Assembly: GCA_029718625.1 (NCBI GenBank)
Contig: CM056379.1
Coordinates: 53,093,579 to 53,157,578, forward strand
Reading direction: 5' to 3'
From: Synaphobranchus kaupii
Taxonomy: Eukaryota > Chordata > Actinopteri > Anguilliformes > Synaphobranchidae
DNA: 64,000 nucleotides
Part shown: positions 11,411 to 22,924 of the stretch, piece by piece
How the letters are laid out: each line of letters opens with the position of its first letter
Numbering within the stretch: position 1 is the first letter of the stretch
The notes under the pieces: model-generated
The model's database searches: none
What the model was told of the DNA's origin: nothing
Seen by the model: only the letters and a program-made list of their open reading frames with translations
Program-made: the position numbers and the translations under genes

Positions 11411-12260
11411 ATGACACTACCGTTCAAAGGTTTGGAATTACTGAGACATTTTTATGTTCTTGAAAGAAATTCATACTTTTATTCAGCTAGGTAGCATTAA
11501 AGGAGCTATATGTAACATTGACACCGAGCGTTTAAAATGGGTACTGCAATCCAAATTCACAATATTGGAGAGAGTCGAGACACTGAACGAACACGAGCGC
11601 AAGACGAGCCGAGCGCAACATTATATTTTCAGACGAGCTTATTCTATTTTGAGAATGTCAAGTGACGACGAGTCCTACACTGTAAGTTGATAAGCTAATG
11701 TATACGTTTGCAATTTGTTTATTATTTATTGTTTGCAAATTATAAACCAGCTCATGTGGATTTTTTATAACTCTGTCAATGTTAGCTAGATGGATGACTG
11801 GCTATATTTACGGTCACACAGATATAAGCTAATGTTAGTGGTATGTTTAGCGAGTAACTATATAAATACATATATTTAAATCTTTAGCTAGCTAGCTAGC
11901 TAAATGGAAACGATGTTGAACTTAGCTTAGGCATTCGTAAATCGGCTGTCGGAGTGCCGGAGTACATCTGGTTGTTCGTAATAGGCAGTGGACTCGGAGT
12001 CAACTCGGAGAATACACACAGGTCAAAAGAAATACAGACGTTCCGACCCGGAATGGAAATTTCAAAGGAGAACATACTGGCTGTATCATTGTTGTCGGAG
12101 AAGCCAGTATTTCGACATAGCATTTTTCCTGATGACATATCATGGTCATTTTATGATTTAGTACAGTAAATTTGTTACATATAGCTCCTTTAACTTAATT
12201 AAAAATACAATCAAGACATTGATAGTGTTACAACCTACTATTTCTATTTCTACTTTAGCT
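11411..12260. mobile_element. Mariner/Tc1-type MITE split by a later insertion
   Basis: The left part (11411-11496) begins ACTACCGTTCAAAGGTTTGG. The right part (12194 to about 12260) continues with AATACAATCAAGACATTGAT. Both match the body of a common fish and vertebrate mariner MITE as I recall it, and they become contiguous if the TTAA element at 11497-12193 is removed. The far inverted end is not clearly visible. The outer family is an inference. Confidence 0.5.
11497..12193. mobile_element. TTAA-flanked element with 20-bp perfect inverted ends
   Basis: The 697-bp element has the end TTAAAGGAGCTATATGTAAC, with its exact reverse complement at 12174-12193, and TTAA at both borders. Inside, about 11656-11690 holds an exon-like start, an ATG followed by codons for MSSDDESYT, then GTAAGT, a canonical splice donor. 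This may be a remnant of the 5' exon of the autonomous parent. It sits inside a mariner-type MITE. Superfamily: piggyBac or Kolobok-like. Confidence 0.75.
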
Positions 12261-13933
12261 ATTGTAGGCATTTTTACACATAGCCCCCCCATCTTAGGGC
12301 ACCAAAAGTAATTAACATAAATTTAAATAAAGTCATCATATTTAATATTTGGTTACATATCCTTTGCATGCCATGACTTGATGTCTGTGACCCAACAACA
12401 TCAAAATACTCTTCATATCTTATTTTCAGGTACTCTTTCAAGCTATACTATAACCTCTCTGCATTTGAATTAATCTCTATCGGAATTGGGGGGTGGGACT
12501 TGATTAAGCTGTCATTTACACGGGAATAGTATGGAACACATGGTTGGCTAAATGGCTGTAAGTCATTTAGGGTCAAACGAGCCTCAAACTATCACTCTGC
12601 TGCCAGATATGCAGTAGATATGGATGGATCACTTTAAGGCTGTTTTCTCCTGGCTCATTTTCCTATTGAACTCCATGGAAAAATAAGTTTGTAAAAATAA
12701 CTTCAGCTCTCTGCACTGATTTCCAGTACTCCGTTTTTTTGTTGGTTTACTGTATTTCAAACAACATGTACTCATCACTGGGCAGATTGGCTCATTTGAA
12801 TTTTCTGTCTTTTGCGCCTTTTGACCAAGCCAAACTTCCCACTTAAAACGTAGTATTTTGTTATTACTCAAATAAAATAGTGTTATTTCTTCGAGTGCCA
12901 ATTTTCTTCTCAAAGAATTGTATTACAGAACTGCAGCTACATTTTGGGATGTAATGTACAAATTGACCTGACCTATTTCTTTTTTTCCAAAACTGCTTGT
13001 ATCTCTTTATCTCTCTTCTTTGTACAGTTCTCTTTGTTTTCAGACTTACTCTTCTGATTCCCTGTGTCAGCAACAATCCCTGCCTGAAACCAGTCAAACA
13101 CATTTTGCCTCCAATTACAGTCTAATATCTATAAAAATAGCTCTTTTTGGCAGTATTCTCTCGCGCCTCTTTCCCTCCTGTGCTGGAGTTCTCGGTAGCA
13201 GACGAAGGGGTCGACAGGTAACAGACGACCCGATGTCCCGTCCGGTCAAGAGGGGGTCTGACCCCACCACTCCTGCCTGCTCCTCTCAAATTAAATATGG
13301 CGGGTTCAGCACATATCTGGCAGGCGGGTGCAGTGGCTGCCTTCTGGACTGAGCAGATGGCCGCGATGAGATGGGAGGAGACGTCCTCTGCCATGGGAGC
13401 CGGTCCAGACCTGGCTGACTGCGCCATTTCAGGCTAATGGGTGTCACTGGGAGGAATGACTGATGGGAGCCAGGCCCTGCCACAAGGAGCCTGGTTCCCC
13501 TTCTCTCATGAATAAGAGCTAGAAGACAACCTGCAGGAGGAGGCAAGGTCACAAGTTGAATTGTCACAGATCACACCCTGTACCCAATGTAGGTTCTCCT
13601 CTCTGACTTGGTTGGATGGTATGGCTGGGTTACACACAACATTGTTGATGTCATATCAACAATATAAAAACTAAAAAAAACTAAATTATGCCGCCCAACA
13701 TGGGGCTGTACATATCCAATTCCCACCCTAATGAGGAATGTGCAATGCGTGAACCCACTGCCGAATTGGGAGAGTATAGAGCTCTTGTGCTTCTTATCAC
13801 ACCGCAGACTACAGTTAAGCTTGTACAGAGTGGAGGCGGAGGTGGGCCTTTCATATGCAGCTTTAGCATGTAGTCCATGGGCACCCATTCGAACAGCGGG
13901 GGTCGCTAGATAGCAATGAAACACAGAACCCTA
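12261..13933. other. No gene; GC-richer block at 13170-13560
   Basis: A G+C-richer block at about 13170-13560 has open frames on both strands but no domain motifs or convincing splice sites. The remaining sequence is AT-rich and unrecognised. Confidence 0.4.
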
Positions 13934-14045
13934 ACTGAACCCTCCCGTACCCTGTGCGACACAATCGCCAATTGCATGTCGCCCTATGGAGCTACTGGCC
14001 ATAGACGGCACTGTCACGGTCCGGATTGCAACAGGGACTCTTCCA
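13934..14045. repeat. SINE-like fragment
   Basis: Contains CGCCAATTG, TCGCCCTATGGAGCTACTGG and CGGTCCGGATTGCAAC, which resemble the 5' region of salmonid and teleost tRNA-derived SINEs (CGCCCTATGG followed by a GGATTCGAACC-type box). The B box is degraded. The assignment is from memory. Confidence 0.35.
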
Positions 14046-14089
14046 TGCACTGGTGCCTGAACAGAATATTGACAAATTATTTGGCGTGA

Positions 14090-14441
14090 AAGTTTTTTTC
14101 ATTTATCATCACTGAGCCGAATTAGCTTGTATTTCAAAAGTTTAAAACCTATATGGGAAAGTGCCACCAAAATTACCCACAAAAAATCTTTAGTTACAAA
14201 CTAATAAAGGTTGTATATTTTCTTACATTTTATACAGCTACCCCACAAATGCCACCACACAACACCTTTTATTAGAACTTTAAAAAATATAGCATTATGT
14301 TTTTTGTGTGTTTTACTATTTAATCCCAACAAATTATGAAAAATCATAGTGTCAAGATGAAAAAATAAGGTTAGCTGGTTTTTAAGAGACGTCAAACATT
14401 GAATCGGGTCAAATTGACCCGGAACATAATACAAGGGTTAA
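14090..14441 (-). mobile_element. piggyBac-like MITE, one clear end
   Basis: On the minus strand the segment begins TTAACCCTTGTATTATG followed by GGGTCAATTTGACCC, a palindrome-containing terminus common in fish piggyBac-type MITEs. TTAA occupies 14438-14441. The other end is not resolved, so the left boundary is approximate. The open frame inside is low-complexity and not transposase-like. Confidence 0.5.
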
Positions 14442-16414
14442 TCAGCCCTAACGCTAACAAACTAAAGATCTATGATGCAAAATATAGGCAGTGTACCCTG
14501 TTGTCCATTAGTGTCTCCAAATCTATAATGGCTAAATTGTGCACTGCTCTAAATAAAAAATAAATAAAATATATTTAGCTACAAATCAACAGTTTTGGCT
14601 CTTTAAACTCATTTGTGCATCATTTTCAAGTGGGAACTAGATTAACAATTCCTAAAGAAATTGTAGGTGTGTTTGCTTCACAGTGTTACCAATTGCTGGA
14701 AATGGCATGGAAAGATGGTAATATGGTATAGTATGAGGTGGAAAATAAAAGGTAGCCTATTTTGTGGTAAGTCTAAAGAACCTGGAAGTGATACAAAGAA
14801 GTAATGAATTGTGAAAGCACAAAAAGGTAAGGCATTAATTAGGCAAACTATATAGTTATACACCATAATAAGTATGGTGTATAACTATATTTTCATCAGT
14901 ATAGGGGGGTAGATATCTATGGGTCCAAAGACCTATCCAAAACATGTCATAAAATGAATAAAAGGTTTAAGATAAAAAACATTGATATCACAGTGTTACA
15001 TACACCTAAGCCTAATCATTCACTCTTGTACCTCAATAAAACATCACTTTTACCTGTACTCTACAGTATGTATACTTTTGCCATGGGATTTTGCCTTTTT
15101 CATGTTTTCTACAGCTTGTGTAATACGAGACAGTTAAAACGAAAATTGCTGTGACGCTGGGCTGTAATGAATTGTTCAAAGAACCCAATAAGACATGGCA
15201 TATACCGTTGCTAAGTTTATAATGTACTCTATTGGATAAAAGAGCCGACAATTAAACCAGAATGAACTGTAATGAATGAGATAGGCTTGCAGGGCATGGG
15301 GGGTATTACAGGTCGACATTTCAGATAGTGTAATAGCGGTATAAAGTGTTGTATATTTCTCAAACGGATTGTACTAGACAATAAATGACCACTGAATTTT
15401 GAATCTCTATGCGTGAAACCAATGGTAGGATTGTATATTTATTTAATATTTAGTAGCATATATTCAGGGTAGAATACCTGGTAGAATGAGACAATAATTT
15501 CACGTTTATTTACGCATTTGAGTGAGCAGGGATTTTCACTGCTTTTTTGGCATACGATCTGGTGATTGTTGGGTTTATCTTGTTGCTATGACGGAATTCA
15601 AATTTTATATGATGAATAAATATATTTATGAAATATATTTATGGGGGGTTGCTTGTTAACTGGACTTGCCACGGGAAAATACTGACACTTAGAAACTCCA
15701 TATTCAGTAGAAATAGTCACAAATCATCTACTAATAAAGTTAAAACACAGAGTTTGTGATTTCCACTCTTAGATCGTATAACGTTAGTTCATTCAGACTA
15801 CTCACGATTGAATTAAGCAATATTTTATTGAGATTTATAGTGAAAGCAATCTTTGGCGTCAGGCTCTGCCTCTTATCACTCCCTGTTTGCGTAACATTTT
15901 TTAGTATAAGCCAGCCAAGATAATAGATAGTAAATCCCATGGGGATCAAATGAGAAGTAGAGCCCACAGATGGAAGCTGGGGTGGTGGTGGGAGTGCAGA
16001 AACTTTCCTGAAAGGCATACATGTGTGGATATGCAGGGAAAGCCAAGCATGTTAGCAATGTAGCAACAGAGCACATAGCAGACAGCAGCAGCACAATGAC
16101 AAATGCGTGAACAGGTAAGGTTGGTGATTTAAATAGCCCTCCCATTTGAGACGTAGCATCATGTGAGCTGACGCGATTTGGCACTTCTCGTGTTGCCTGA
16201 ACTAGCTTTGCAGGCTTCACATCATTATCATAGGCCTATCAAATGTTTAAATCATATTTTCTATAACAATGCATTGAGTAGGCTATATCACCATAGTTGT
16301 GAGAAATATCCCACCCAAACACACTGCTGTATAAGACCACATTCATGTATCGTTTTGCAGCAGTTTCTGATATACGGAAAGCACATCTCAGTTTCAGCAT
16401 AACTAGCCTACTAC
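14442..16414. other. No gene recognised
   Basis: AT-rich sequence. It contains a short perfect hairpin at 14850-14890 and, near 15037, the plus-strand copy of a motif found in the SINE-like pair at 9.8-10.3 kb. Confidence 0.5.
14850..14890. repeat. Perfect 17-bp hairpin
   Basis: The arms ATATAGTTATACACCAT and ATGGTGTATAACTATAT are exact reverse complements with a 7-base loop. It could extrude as a cruciform or represent the fused ends of a tiny element. Confidence 0.7.
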
Positions 16415-16797
16415 TGTAATGGGGAATGTAAGGTTCGGAGAACCAAACGCGACCGATAATGATTTCTAAAAGCATATCTAGAAAGATACGCCACAAAAAG
16501 CGGAAGTAGCCGCACCAGGACGAAGGATAACACAGGATCAGGAGGAAAACTTCTAAATCTCTCTCCTAACTCTAAACCGGACTTGCTGCGTTTCCTATTC
16601 GTACGAACCAGAAATGCAGCGACCGAATCCTATACCTTACTGACTTCGTTGTCAACAGCAAAGACAATATCGAAGTACGGAAATGTGGAAGTCCTGAGGT
16701 ATTTATAGCCGACAGGAAACGCAAAACAGGTGTAGGGAATAATTGTCTGGCAATATACGAATACCGGAAAAAATCTGATAGAGCGTCCTGACGATGC
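16415..16797 (-). mobile_element. LTR fragment, same family as 59661-60368
   Basis: Begins TGTAATGGGGAATGTAAGG and follows the LTR at 59661-60368 closely through GTCCTGACGA, then diverges, so the TGTCATGG end is missing. It lacks about 270 bp present in the other copy (between AAAACTTC and CTGGACTTG there). The minus orientation is inferred from the TATA-like CTATAAATACC in the complement. It has no target duplication because one end is lost. Confidence 0.65.
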
Positions 16798-18159
16798 TAC
16801 ATACATTTTTGAGAGCGCAGACTGGCATGTGAATCTTTCGAAACAAATGATAACATGACAACATCTGCTTACCGTTCCTTTTCATTTATTGTAAAGGGCT
16901 TTAATCCATATAACAACACTAAAGTCTTTAGGACAAGCAAAAGCCACGTTTATTCATGAAAAAAAAGGCTAAAACACATTACATTTATGCGCGTAAGCAT
17001 ATTACAGACGTTTTTGTTTCCCATATCATTCCGTATGTTTGTTACTAGGAAACGCAACCTTCAATGCTTAACGTTAACGCATGTCCTTTCAAAAATATTT
17101 TGCTGTATGTAGCCTATGCAATATGTCACGTTTAGACTATAATTATAATTATGTTCATACAGTTGAATGCATCCAGCAAATAACTCCGGTTCATACAGTT
17201 GAATGCATCCAGCAAAAAATAAATAATAAAAATGGTTGGCTCTACTATGAGGTGGTAAACCCCCACCCTCTAGGGGGGTCCGGGGGCATGCCCCCCCCGG
17301 GATAAATATTTGTAAATGTTAACAGCATCAATCTGGTGCACTTTGAGAGGAAAATTAAGACGCTAGATCCGTGAAGAATTGTGTGCTCTTGTAAACAATC
17401 CAAAAACCCATCAACTTGTAAGACGCTTAATCCTACACTTGAGCCATCAAATAAATGGCATAAAAGATGTAACGTTTTTGTTGTACTGGTTTATTTAAAG
17501 TGTTTGGAATCACAGTCCAAGGTTGCAGTAAAAATATATGGCACCGCATGCTACGTCAGATTTAGAGATCACATTCAACTTCACAGTCGGGATACAGCTT
17601 TGCTAACTTGATGCTGGAAATAATGTTTTAAACCATTGTAACATTCACATCGATGTATCTAGCAAATAGGTAATTACTGCAAAAAATGCGTTCTGGACCG
17701 ATGGCTTCGCTCAAGCGACGCTGCAAAGCAGTAGCCATCTTTTATGTTAATTATGTGAGTAAAAAAATCTGCCTTGGCGATCTGCCCATTCAACGAGCCC
17801 CCAATTTGCCCAGATTTCTATTTAAGCTCTCTCAGAATCTATCTACATATAAATAAGTCAGTTTTATTTTATTTCCAAATGTTATTATACATCCAAAAAT
17901 ATTGTAAGATGACTGTAGGCCTATATTCCCTCAAAACTATTCTCCAAACAGGATATTGTTATCAACTCCTATCATTATTCCTCGCTGCCCCCTCAGTTTT
18001 TTAGGTACAGGTCGCCCTTGTTCTGAAACAGTTGCGGAACAAATTACAGTTTACAGGCCACCACATTTTATTTACCTGTAGGCCTATGTAATTTATCCCC
18101 CTGCCAAACCAATAAAACTTTAAATTACATTTCAGCCATAATTTTACAAACAGATATGA
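16798..18159. other. No gene; short tandem duplication at 17152-17216
   Basis: A unit of about 37 bp containing TACAGTTGAATGCATCCAGC occurs twice. A C/G-rich palindrome-like stretch lies at about 17263-17302 around GGCATGCC. The rest is unrecognised. Confidence 0.45.
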
Positions 18160-18198
18160 TTTGTCCTAAGCTTCTTCTTCCTTGTGTCCGGCCATCTT

Positions 18199-19206
18199 CT
18201 ATATCACGTCTTTCCAATGGTTGGCGCAGGCGAGCGCAGCGGCATTTGGTTTGGCCAGGTCATCTCCGGTACATTGTGGAGCTTGGCTACATCTCATGAT
18301 GTGTTCCATGGTTTGGGATTCGCTACACACACATGCATCGGAAGTTGTTATTTTCCATTTCTTCATGGACACCTTGCAGCGTCCTTCGCCGACCCGCAGG
18401 CGGTTCAGTGTTTTCCAGACAGCCCAAGGTTGATTGTGGCCCGTAGTGAGGCATTCGTCTGGGGTGATGCCTCTCTCCATCCATTGGGTTGTCTGGCTGC
18501 CAAGGCTGTTCCACTGGTTCTGGTGCCATTCAGTAATCCTGGCATCAGTTGGGGTGGTCTCCAGTACTTCAGTGGTGTCCAGGAAACTGCTCCTGGAGCT
18601 GAGCCGTTTCTGGGCAGCAGAGTGCTCATGGAGTGAGTGCCGGTAGTCATTGGCCTGCTTTGTGCGCTCGGCTTTTGTGATGACTGCTCTGCGGATGTCA
18701 GGGGGAGCGATGCCAAAGAGGGCATAAAGGCAATGTACAGGGGTTGTTTTGATGCACCCAGTCACTATCCTGCAGGTCTCGTTGAGGATAGGGTCTACTT
18801 TACGTGCATGGCACAATCTGCTCCATGCTGGGCAGGCATATTCTGCGGTGGAGAAGCACAAGGCTAGTGCCAATGTACGCAGTGTACTTGGGTGAGCCCC
18901 CCACTTTGAGTTTGTTAGTTGTCGTAGAAGGCTGTTCCTGGTGGAGACCTTGGCTCTCATCTTTTGGATGTGTGCCTTGTAACTAAGGGTACAATCTAAA
19001 GTTACTCCCAGATAGACTGGGTGCTGGTAGTTTTCTAGCTTTATACCATCCCAGGTTACGTCAAGCTCCCGTTTAGCCTCTCTGTTTTTGAGATGGAAGC
19101 TGCAGATTTGGGTTTTCCCAGGGTTTGGGCGCAGGTGGTTTTCCAGATAGTACGCTGACATATCTGAGAGGCCTCGTTCCAAGGTTGACTCAATTTCTGG
19201 GAACAC
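18199..19206 (-). pseudogene. LINE ORF2 C-terminal region
   Basis: A 335-residue open frame begins FPEIESTLERGL and continues through NPGKTQ, YLGVTLD, LALALCFSTAEYACPAW, and a terminal CVCSESQTMEHIMRC zinc-knuckle-like motif before WKDVI and a stop. This is the thumb and tail of a jockey-like reverse transcriptase. The upstream palm, including the FxD and YxDD blocks, is missing: sequence jumps from IEDGYQKK to FPEIEST at about 19200-19210. This is the longest intact frame of the element but has no catalytic core. Confidence 0.85.
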
Positions 19207-19336
19207 CCCTTATCAGCTTCTTCTGATAGCCGTCTTCGATGTATTGGGTGAGGTTTAGCAGTTGGCCTGTGCATGATTTTCCAGATCTGAATCCAGCTTG
19301 ATCTTTGATTAGCTTAGCGTCTATCTGAGGGGATAG

Positions 19337-20021
19337 TCAGCTAAGGAATAGTCTCTCGAACAGCTTGTAGGTGATACATAGTAGGGAGATGGGCCGGTAG
19401 CTTTTGGAGAGGTTGGGATCTTTTCCAGGTTTTAGTAGAGCAATGATAATAGCTTTCCTCCAGATAGTTGGAATGCGCTGGGTCTGGAGGCATGTGTTGT
19501 ACATGTTCATAAGCCATTGTTTGGTGGCTGGGCCTAGGTGAGTAATCATTTCGGTCAGTATGTCGTTGGGATCCGCAGCTTTTCCCAGCTTCAAGTCCTG
19601 CTTCAAACTCCTCCAAGGTGAAGGGCTTGGTTAGTATGGACATGTTCTGCTGATTGCCCGGAATGATTGTGGAATGATGTTTTCCTTTAGCCCTGAGCCT
19701 TTCTGCTCGTCTCCCGTTGGCCACCAGTTGGCTCCCGACCTGGTTTGGTGTTATGTCGGATATAGTAGGTGGTGTGATCTTATCACCATTTAGTTTCCGA
19801 ATGGTGGACCAGGCTTTTTTGCTGTTCTGGGTCATGTTGATGTTCTCTATAAGATCCTGCCAGGCTTTCCGCCTCACCTTCCCCAGGGATTCCATGAGTG
19901 CATCACCAAGCTCGCTAGTGGTGTCCGAAAACGGGTAATTTCCAAAATTGGTAGCACTCGCAATGATTCCTCTGTGAGGCCAGCAATGTACTCTTTTTAG
20001 GTGGTAGGTCAGGCCATACAA
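19337..20021 (-). pseudogene. LINE ORF2 linker and reverse transcriptase N-terminus
   Basis: Two overlapping frames make up this piece. One (20021 to about 19600) holds a helical linker (KVRRKAWQDLIENI, then KPFTLEEFEAGL). After a frameshift near 19605 the other reads LGKAADPNDILTEMI, WRKAIIIALLKPGKDP and SYRPISLLCITYKLFERL, matching the fingers and early palm of LINE reverse transcriptases (the 'K..GK....YRPISLL' block). A stop follows at 19337. The residues DQAGFRSGKSC continue just downstream, confirming the same gene. Confidence 0.8.
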
Positions 20022-20346
20022 AGGGGCTGGCAGGTGGTTTATACAACGAGGTAATGGAAATCTCTGGCAGGCAGATAGTAACTGTCTCTATGTTGGTGTC
20101 TGAGCTGTTAGTGTGGATGTCCCTGACGTCCAACAGGGGCTTCACAAATATGGCTGATCCGTACTTGGGATGACGTATCTCAGCTACCAGTTTCATACCT
20201 GGTAGTGTTGGCCGGTTGCTCGTCGGACCCAGGTGGGTCTCCTGCATACAGACAATGTCACTTCCGTTGCAGTGGCTAGCTAGCACATCGGCCTTCGTTC
20301 TACTGTATCCCTCCACATTGATTGAGGTTACTACTAACGCCGGCAT
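19915..20346 (-). pseudogene. LINE ORF2 endonuclease fragment
   Basis: From an ATG at 20346 the frame reads SINVEGYS, then DIVCMQETHL, the Asn and Glu motifs of the exonuclease-endonuclease-phosphatase fold that nicks target DNA in non-LTR retrotransposons. After about 110 residues (SITSLYKPP) the protein resemblance ends abruptly and the frame joins the linker region. The C-terminal half of the nuclease, with its Asp and His motifs, is therefore deleted. It is followed directly by the linker and reverse transcriptase pieces. Confidence 0.75.
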
Positions 20347-20400
20347 TGTGGCTCACGTGGGAAAAAACTTGGCTACTTCAAAGAATTGGCTACTTCAGTC

Positions 20401-20623
20401 AGTCACTGTGGTACAGTTTCTGTCATCAGCATTGCCCGGGATGCGCCACGTGGAGGCTTCTGCCTGCATCCCGTCCTAAGCTAATAATGAGCAGAAGTGG
20501 AAACCGTGGCATTAAAACTGTATGATTGAGAAAAAATAATGACATTTACTACATCTATCTTCTACCGATGCAATTCATGTCATACAAACACATTCACACA
20601 CGCGCGCATGGCACGGCGGCCAA

Positions 20624-20625
<2 letters not shown>
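20401..20625. other. Possible LINE 5' flank, unresolved
   Basis: Sequence just upstream of the LINE start codon (minus strand). It could be 5' UTR, but no boundary or target duplication is visible. Confidence 0.3.

Positions 20626-20720
<95 letters not shown>
20626..20720. repeat. (AC)n microsatellite
   Basis: About 47 uninterrupted AC units. Open frames through it are repeat artefacts. Confidence 0.97.
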
Positions 20721-20722
<2 letters not shown>

Positions 20723-20779
20723 CCAACTTTACATGCCTTTACATGACCAATCAATATATGACCAAGCCACAAATTAATA

Positions 20780-21321
20780 TACAGTACCAGTCAAAGGTTT
20801 GGACACACCTACTCGTAGAAAGTTTTTTTTTTGTTATTTTTACTGTTTTCCACATTTTAGAATAGTAAAGACATCAACACTATCAGATAACACAAATGGA
20901 ATTATTAAAGACCCAAAAAAAAGTGTAAAACAAATAAAAAACGTCTTATATTTTAGATTCTTCAAAGTAGCCACCCTTTGCCTTGATAACAGCTTTGCAC
21001 ATTCTACCTGGAAATAAGGTATCAAGAGTCTTTCGATATCCTTTTATACAGAGTCATGATAGCATCACCTGTTTACCTGTGGAATACCTGTTTACCACAG
21101 AAGTTGGTTGAGAGAATGGCAAGAATGTGCAAAGCCGTTATCAAGGCAAAGGGTGGCTACTTTGAAGAATCTAAAATATAACACTTTTTTTATTTGTTTG
21201 CATAATTTAATGTGTTATCTCATTGTTTTGATGACTTTACTATTCTAAAATGTGGAAAACAGTAAAAAAAACTTTAAAAAACCTATGAGTAGGTGTGTCC
21301 AAACTTTTGACTGGTACTGTA
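20780..21321. mobile_element. Palindromic Tc1-derived element
   Basis: The ends are CAGTACCAGTCAAAGGTTTG and its near-perfect complement (CAAACTTTTGACTGGTACTG), bordered by TA at 20780-20781 and 21320-21321, the Tc1/mariner target. Inside, the 3' end of a transposase gene occurs twice in opposite orientations (about 20944-21010 and 21092-21181), each running into its nearer end. The element is therefore two copies of a Tc1 3' end joined tail to tail, with the rest lost. Confidence 0.85.
21092..21181 (+). pseudogene. Tc1 transposase C-terminal tail
   Basis: Reads LVERMARM, CKAVIKAKGGYFEESKI and a stop, the conserved last 29 residues of a fish Tc1-like transposase. A mirror copy of part of it lies on the minus strand at about 20944-21010. 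Neither copy contains a catalytic Asp or Glu, so it has no activity. Confidence 0.85.
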
Positions 21322-21397
21322 ATAGAATATGAAAATAATAACTGTCCTACCCCTCTCTATCTCTCTCTCGCAACAAGGCAGTTGGACCAGTGTAGTG

Positions 21398-21748
21398 TAC
21401 AATTCTTCCCAGCGTATTAATTTTTCCCAGTTCAGGTCTGTTGCTTGACTGTAGGCTACGTCTCGCTAGCTACTAGCACCTAGCACTGAACTGATTTTCA
21501 ATGTATTTGTTCAATTGGCCTGTAAATAAACATTATTAGTGAATTCTACACTCGCATTACATAGTACGAATGCTAGTTACTGACCACGGAAGGGATCAAA
21601 CGTTTTTTCATAAACATGCACAACGAAGGTGTTATCTGATTGGACATTGCTCAACTTCCCGCTCGTAGTTATATTGTTGGTTATTTGTCCTGTACGTGTA
21701 ACGGACCCGGAAGTATCCAGGAAAAATTATACGCTGGGAAGAATTGTA
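21398..21748. mobile_element. Small MITE-like element with 28-bp inverted ends
   Basis: TACAATTCTTCCCAGCGTAT at 21398 is mirrored by ATACGCTGGGAAGAATTGTA ending at 21748, followed by further matched TTTTTCC. It is bordered by TG/TA-like bases but no clear duplication. The interior has no coding sequence. Confidence 0.65.
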
Positions 21749-21818
21749 GCCTATGTTACACCGGCCCAAAACAGTAGAAAATCAGACCAGCCTTTCTGGC
21801 ATTTGCCAGAACTGCCAG

Positions 21819-22160
21819 ATCAAATCAAATCAATATTTATTTATATAGCGCATTTCTCAATTAGTTCTCACAATGCGCTTCACAGAAAAAACCCAGCCTA
21901 AACCCCCACAAGAGCAAGCCAATGGCCACAGTGGCAAGGAAAAACTCCCTGGTTTAGCTAGGAAGAAACCTTGGGAGGAACCAGACTCAAGGGGGGAACC
22001 CATCCTCCGCTGGTCAGCTCAGGGTCTAGGGCTTAATGACCAGCATGGTCAAAACAGTCAATGTCCATGTTAATAAAATTAGCAGCAGCTAGATGACAGT
22101 CCAGATATGGCGGCAATGATGGTGGGGATGGCCAGTCCGGGCCTGGGTGGAGCTAATGAC
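21819..22160. repeat. Widespread teleost dispersed repeat
   Basis: Starts ATCAAATCAAATCAATATTT with TTTATATAGCGCATTTCTCA, then AATGCGCTTCACAGA, AAAACTCCCTGG, GGAACCAGACTCAAGGGG and CATCCTCC. This is a very common fish repeat, recognised from memory; its class is uncertain. A short piece recurs at 47250-47300. Confidence 0.7.
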
Positions 22161-22924
22161 CAAGGAAAGGACACAAGGAAATGATGCAAGGAGTGAAAAT
22201 AAGTGATTTTCAAGCCTCAAGTAACGGCTCAAGTAATCACCTCACTAATGGCTATTTATTGCCTAGATAATGTAAAATGTGGCAAGAATTAAATTATAAA
22301 AAACTGTATAATTTAATAAATTCTATAAAACTTTTATTTTTAAACTTTTAAAATTATTGTAGCCTTTATACTTTCAGTTTAAGAAACAAAGAGAAACAAT
22401 TAGCAGAAAAGTAAAGGGATTTTATTTGCTCACTCTCTTAAAATGCTTCATCAAGAAAACATACATTTGTTTGCATGTATTTAATTAAAGCTATAGAAGC
22501 AATATAAATGATTCAAACAAGAACATTTAGTAATAGGAAGCTAATTATTTTCGGCTAACAGATTGGGAAAAACCTGATTATTTGTATGTTAGAATATAGA
22601 AATAGTAGCCTATATCAATTCCGCACATAATATTAATAGAAAAACAAGACTCAATTTTCAACCAATGAAGAAAAATATTCAGTTAAATATTGTCTATTTA
22701 AATTAAAGATGTGCTAAATCATAACATATCACTGTCATAACAGTGATTAAATAGACTACATTATGTAGAACAAAAAAATTTTATGCTTATGATATTAAAC
22801 ATATATGAACATACGGTGAAACAAATTTGTTTCTTTTTCTTTTAGCTGCAGGTAATATTTTAGGCAATTGCTAAAGTTGCACAGTGAAGCAATTAATAAT
22901 AATAAACTTTATTTATAAAGCACT
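22161..22924. other. AT-rich DNA, no feature
   Basis: Very A+T-rich. The last 30 bases (AATAATAATAAACTTTATTT and on to CACTC) resemble another dispersed repeat fragment that truncates the LTR beginning at 22925. Confidence 0.55.

Larger units (their letters stand above)
18160..20400 (-). mobile_element. Degenerate APE-type LINE (jockey/CR1-like superfamily)
   Basis: The minus strand carries, in order, pieces of an apurinic-like endonuclease, a linker, the N-terminal fingers of a reverse transcriptase, and a C-terminal region with a CxC...H...C knuckle. Frames shift between pieces. The catalytic palm of the reverse transcriptase is absent, so the copy cannot retrotranspose. Element ends are approximate because no tail or target duplication could be defined. 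The clade is an inference. Confidence 0.8.

Noticed and set aside
18184..18867. Plus-strand open frames of 70-150 codons
   Set aside because: They are antisense shadows of the LINE coding sequence, which has recognisable motifs on the minus strand.
20526..20865. Open frames across 20620-20720
   Set aside because: Thr/His and Cys/Val runs are simply the translated (AC)n repeat.
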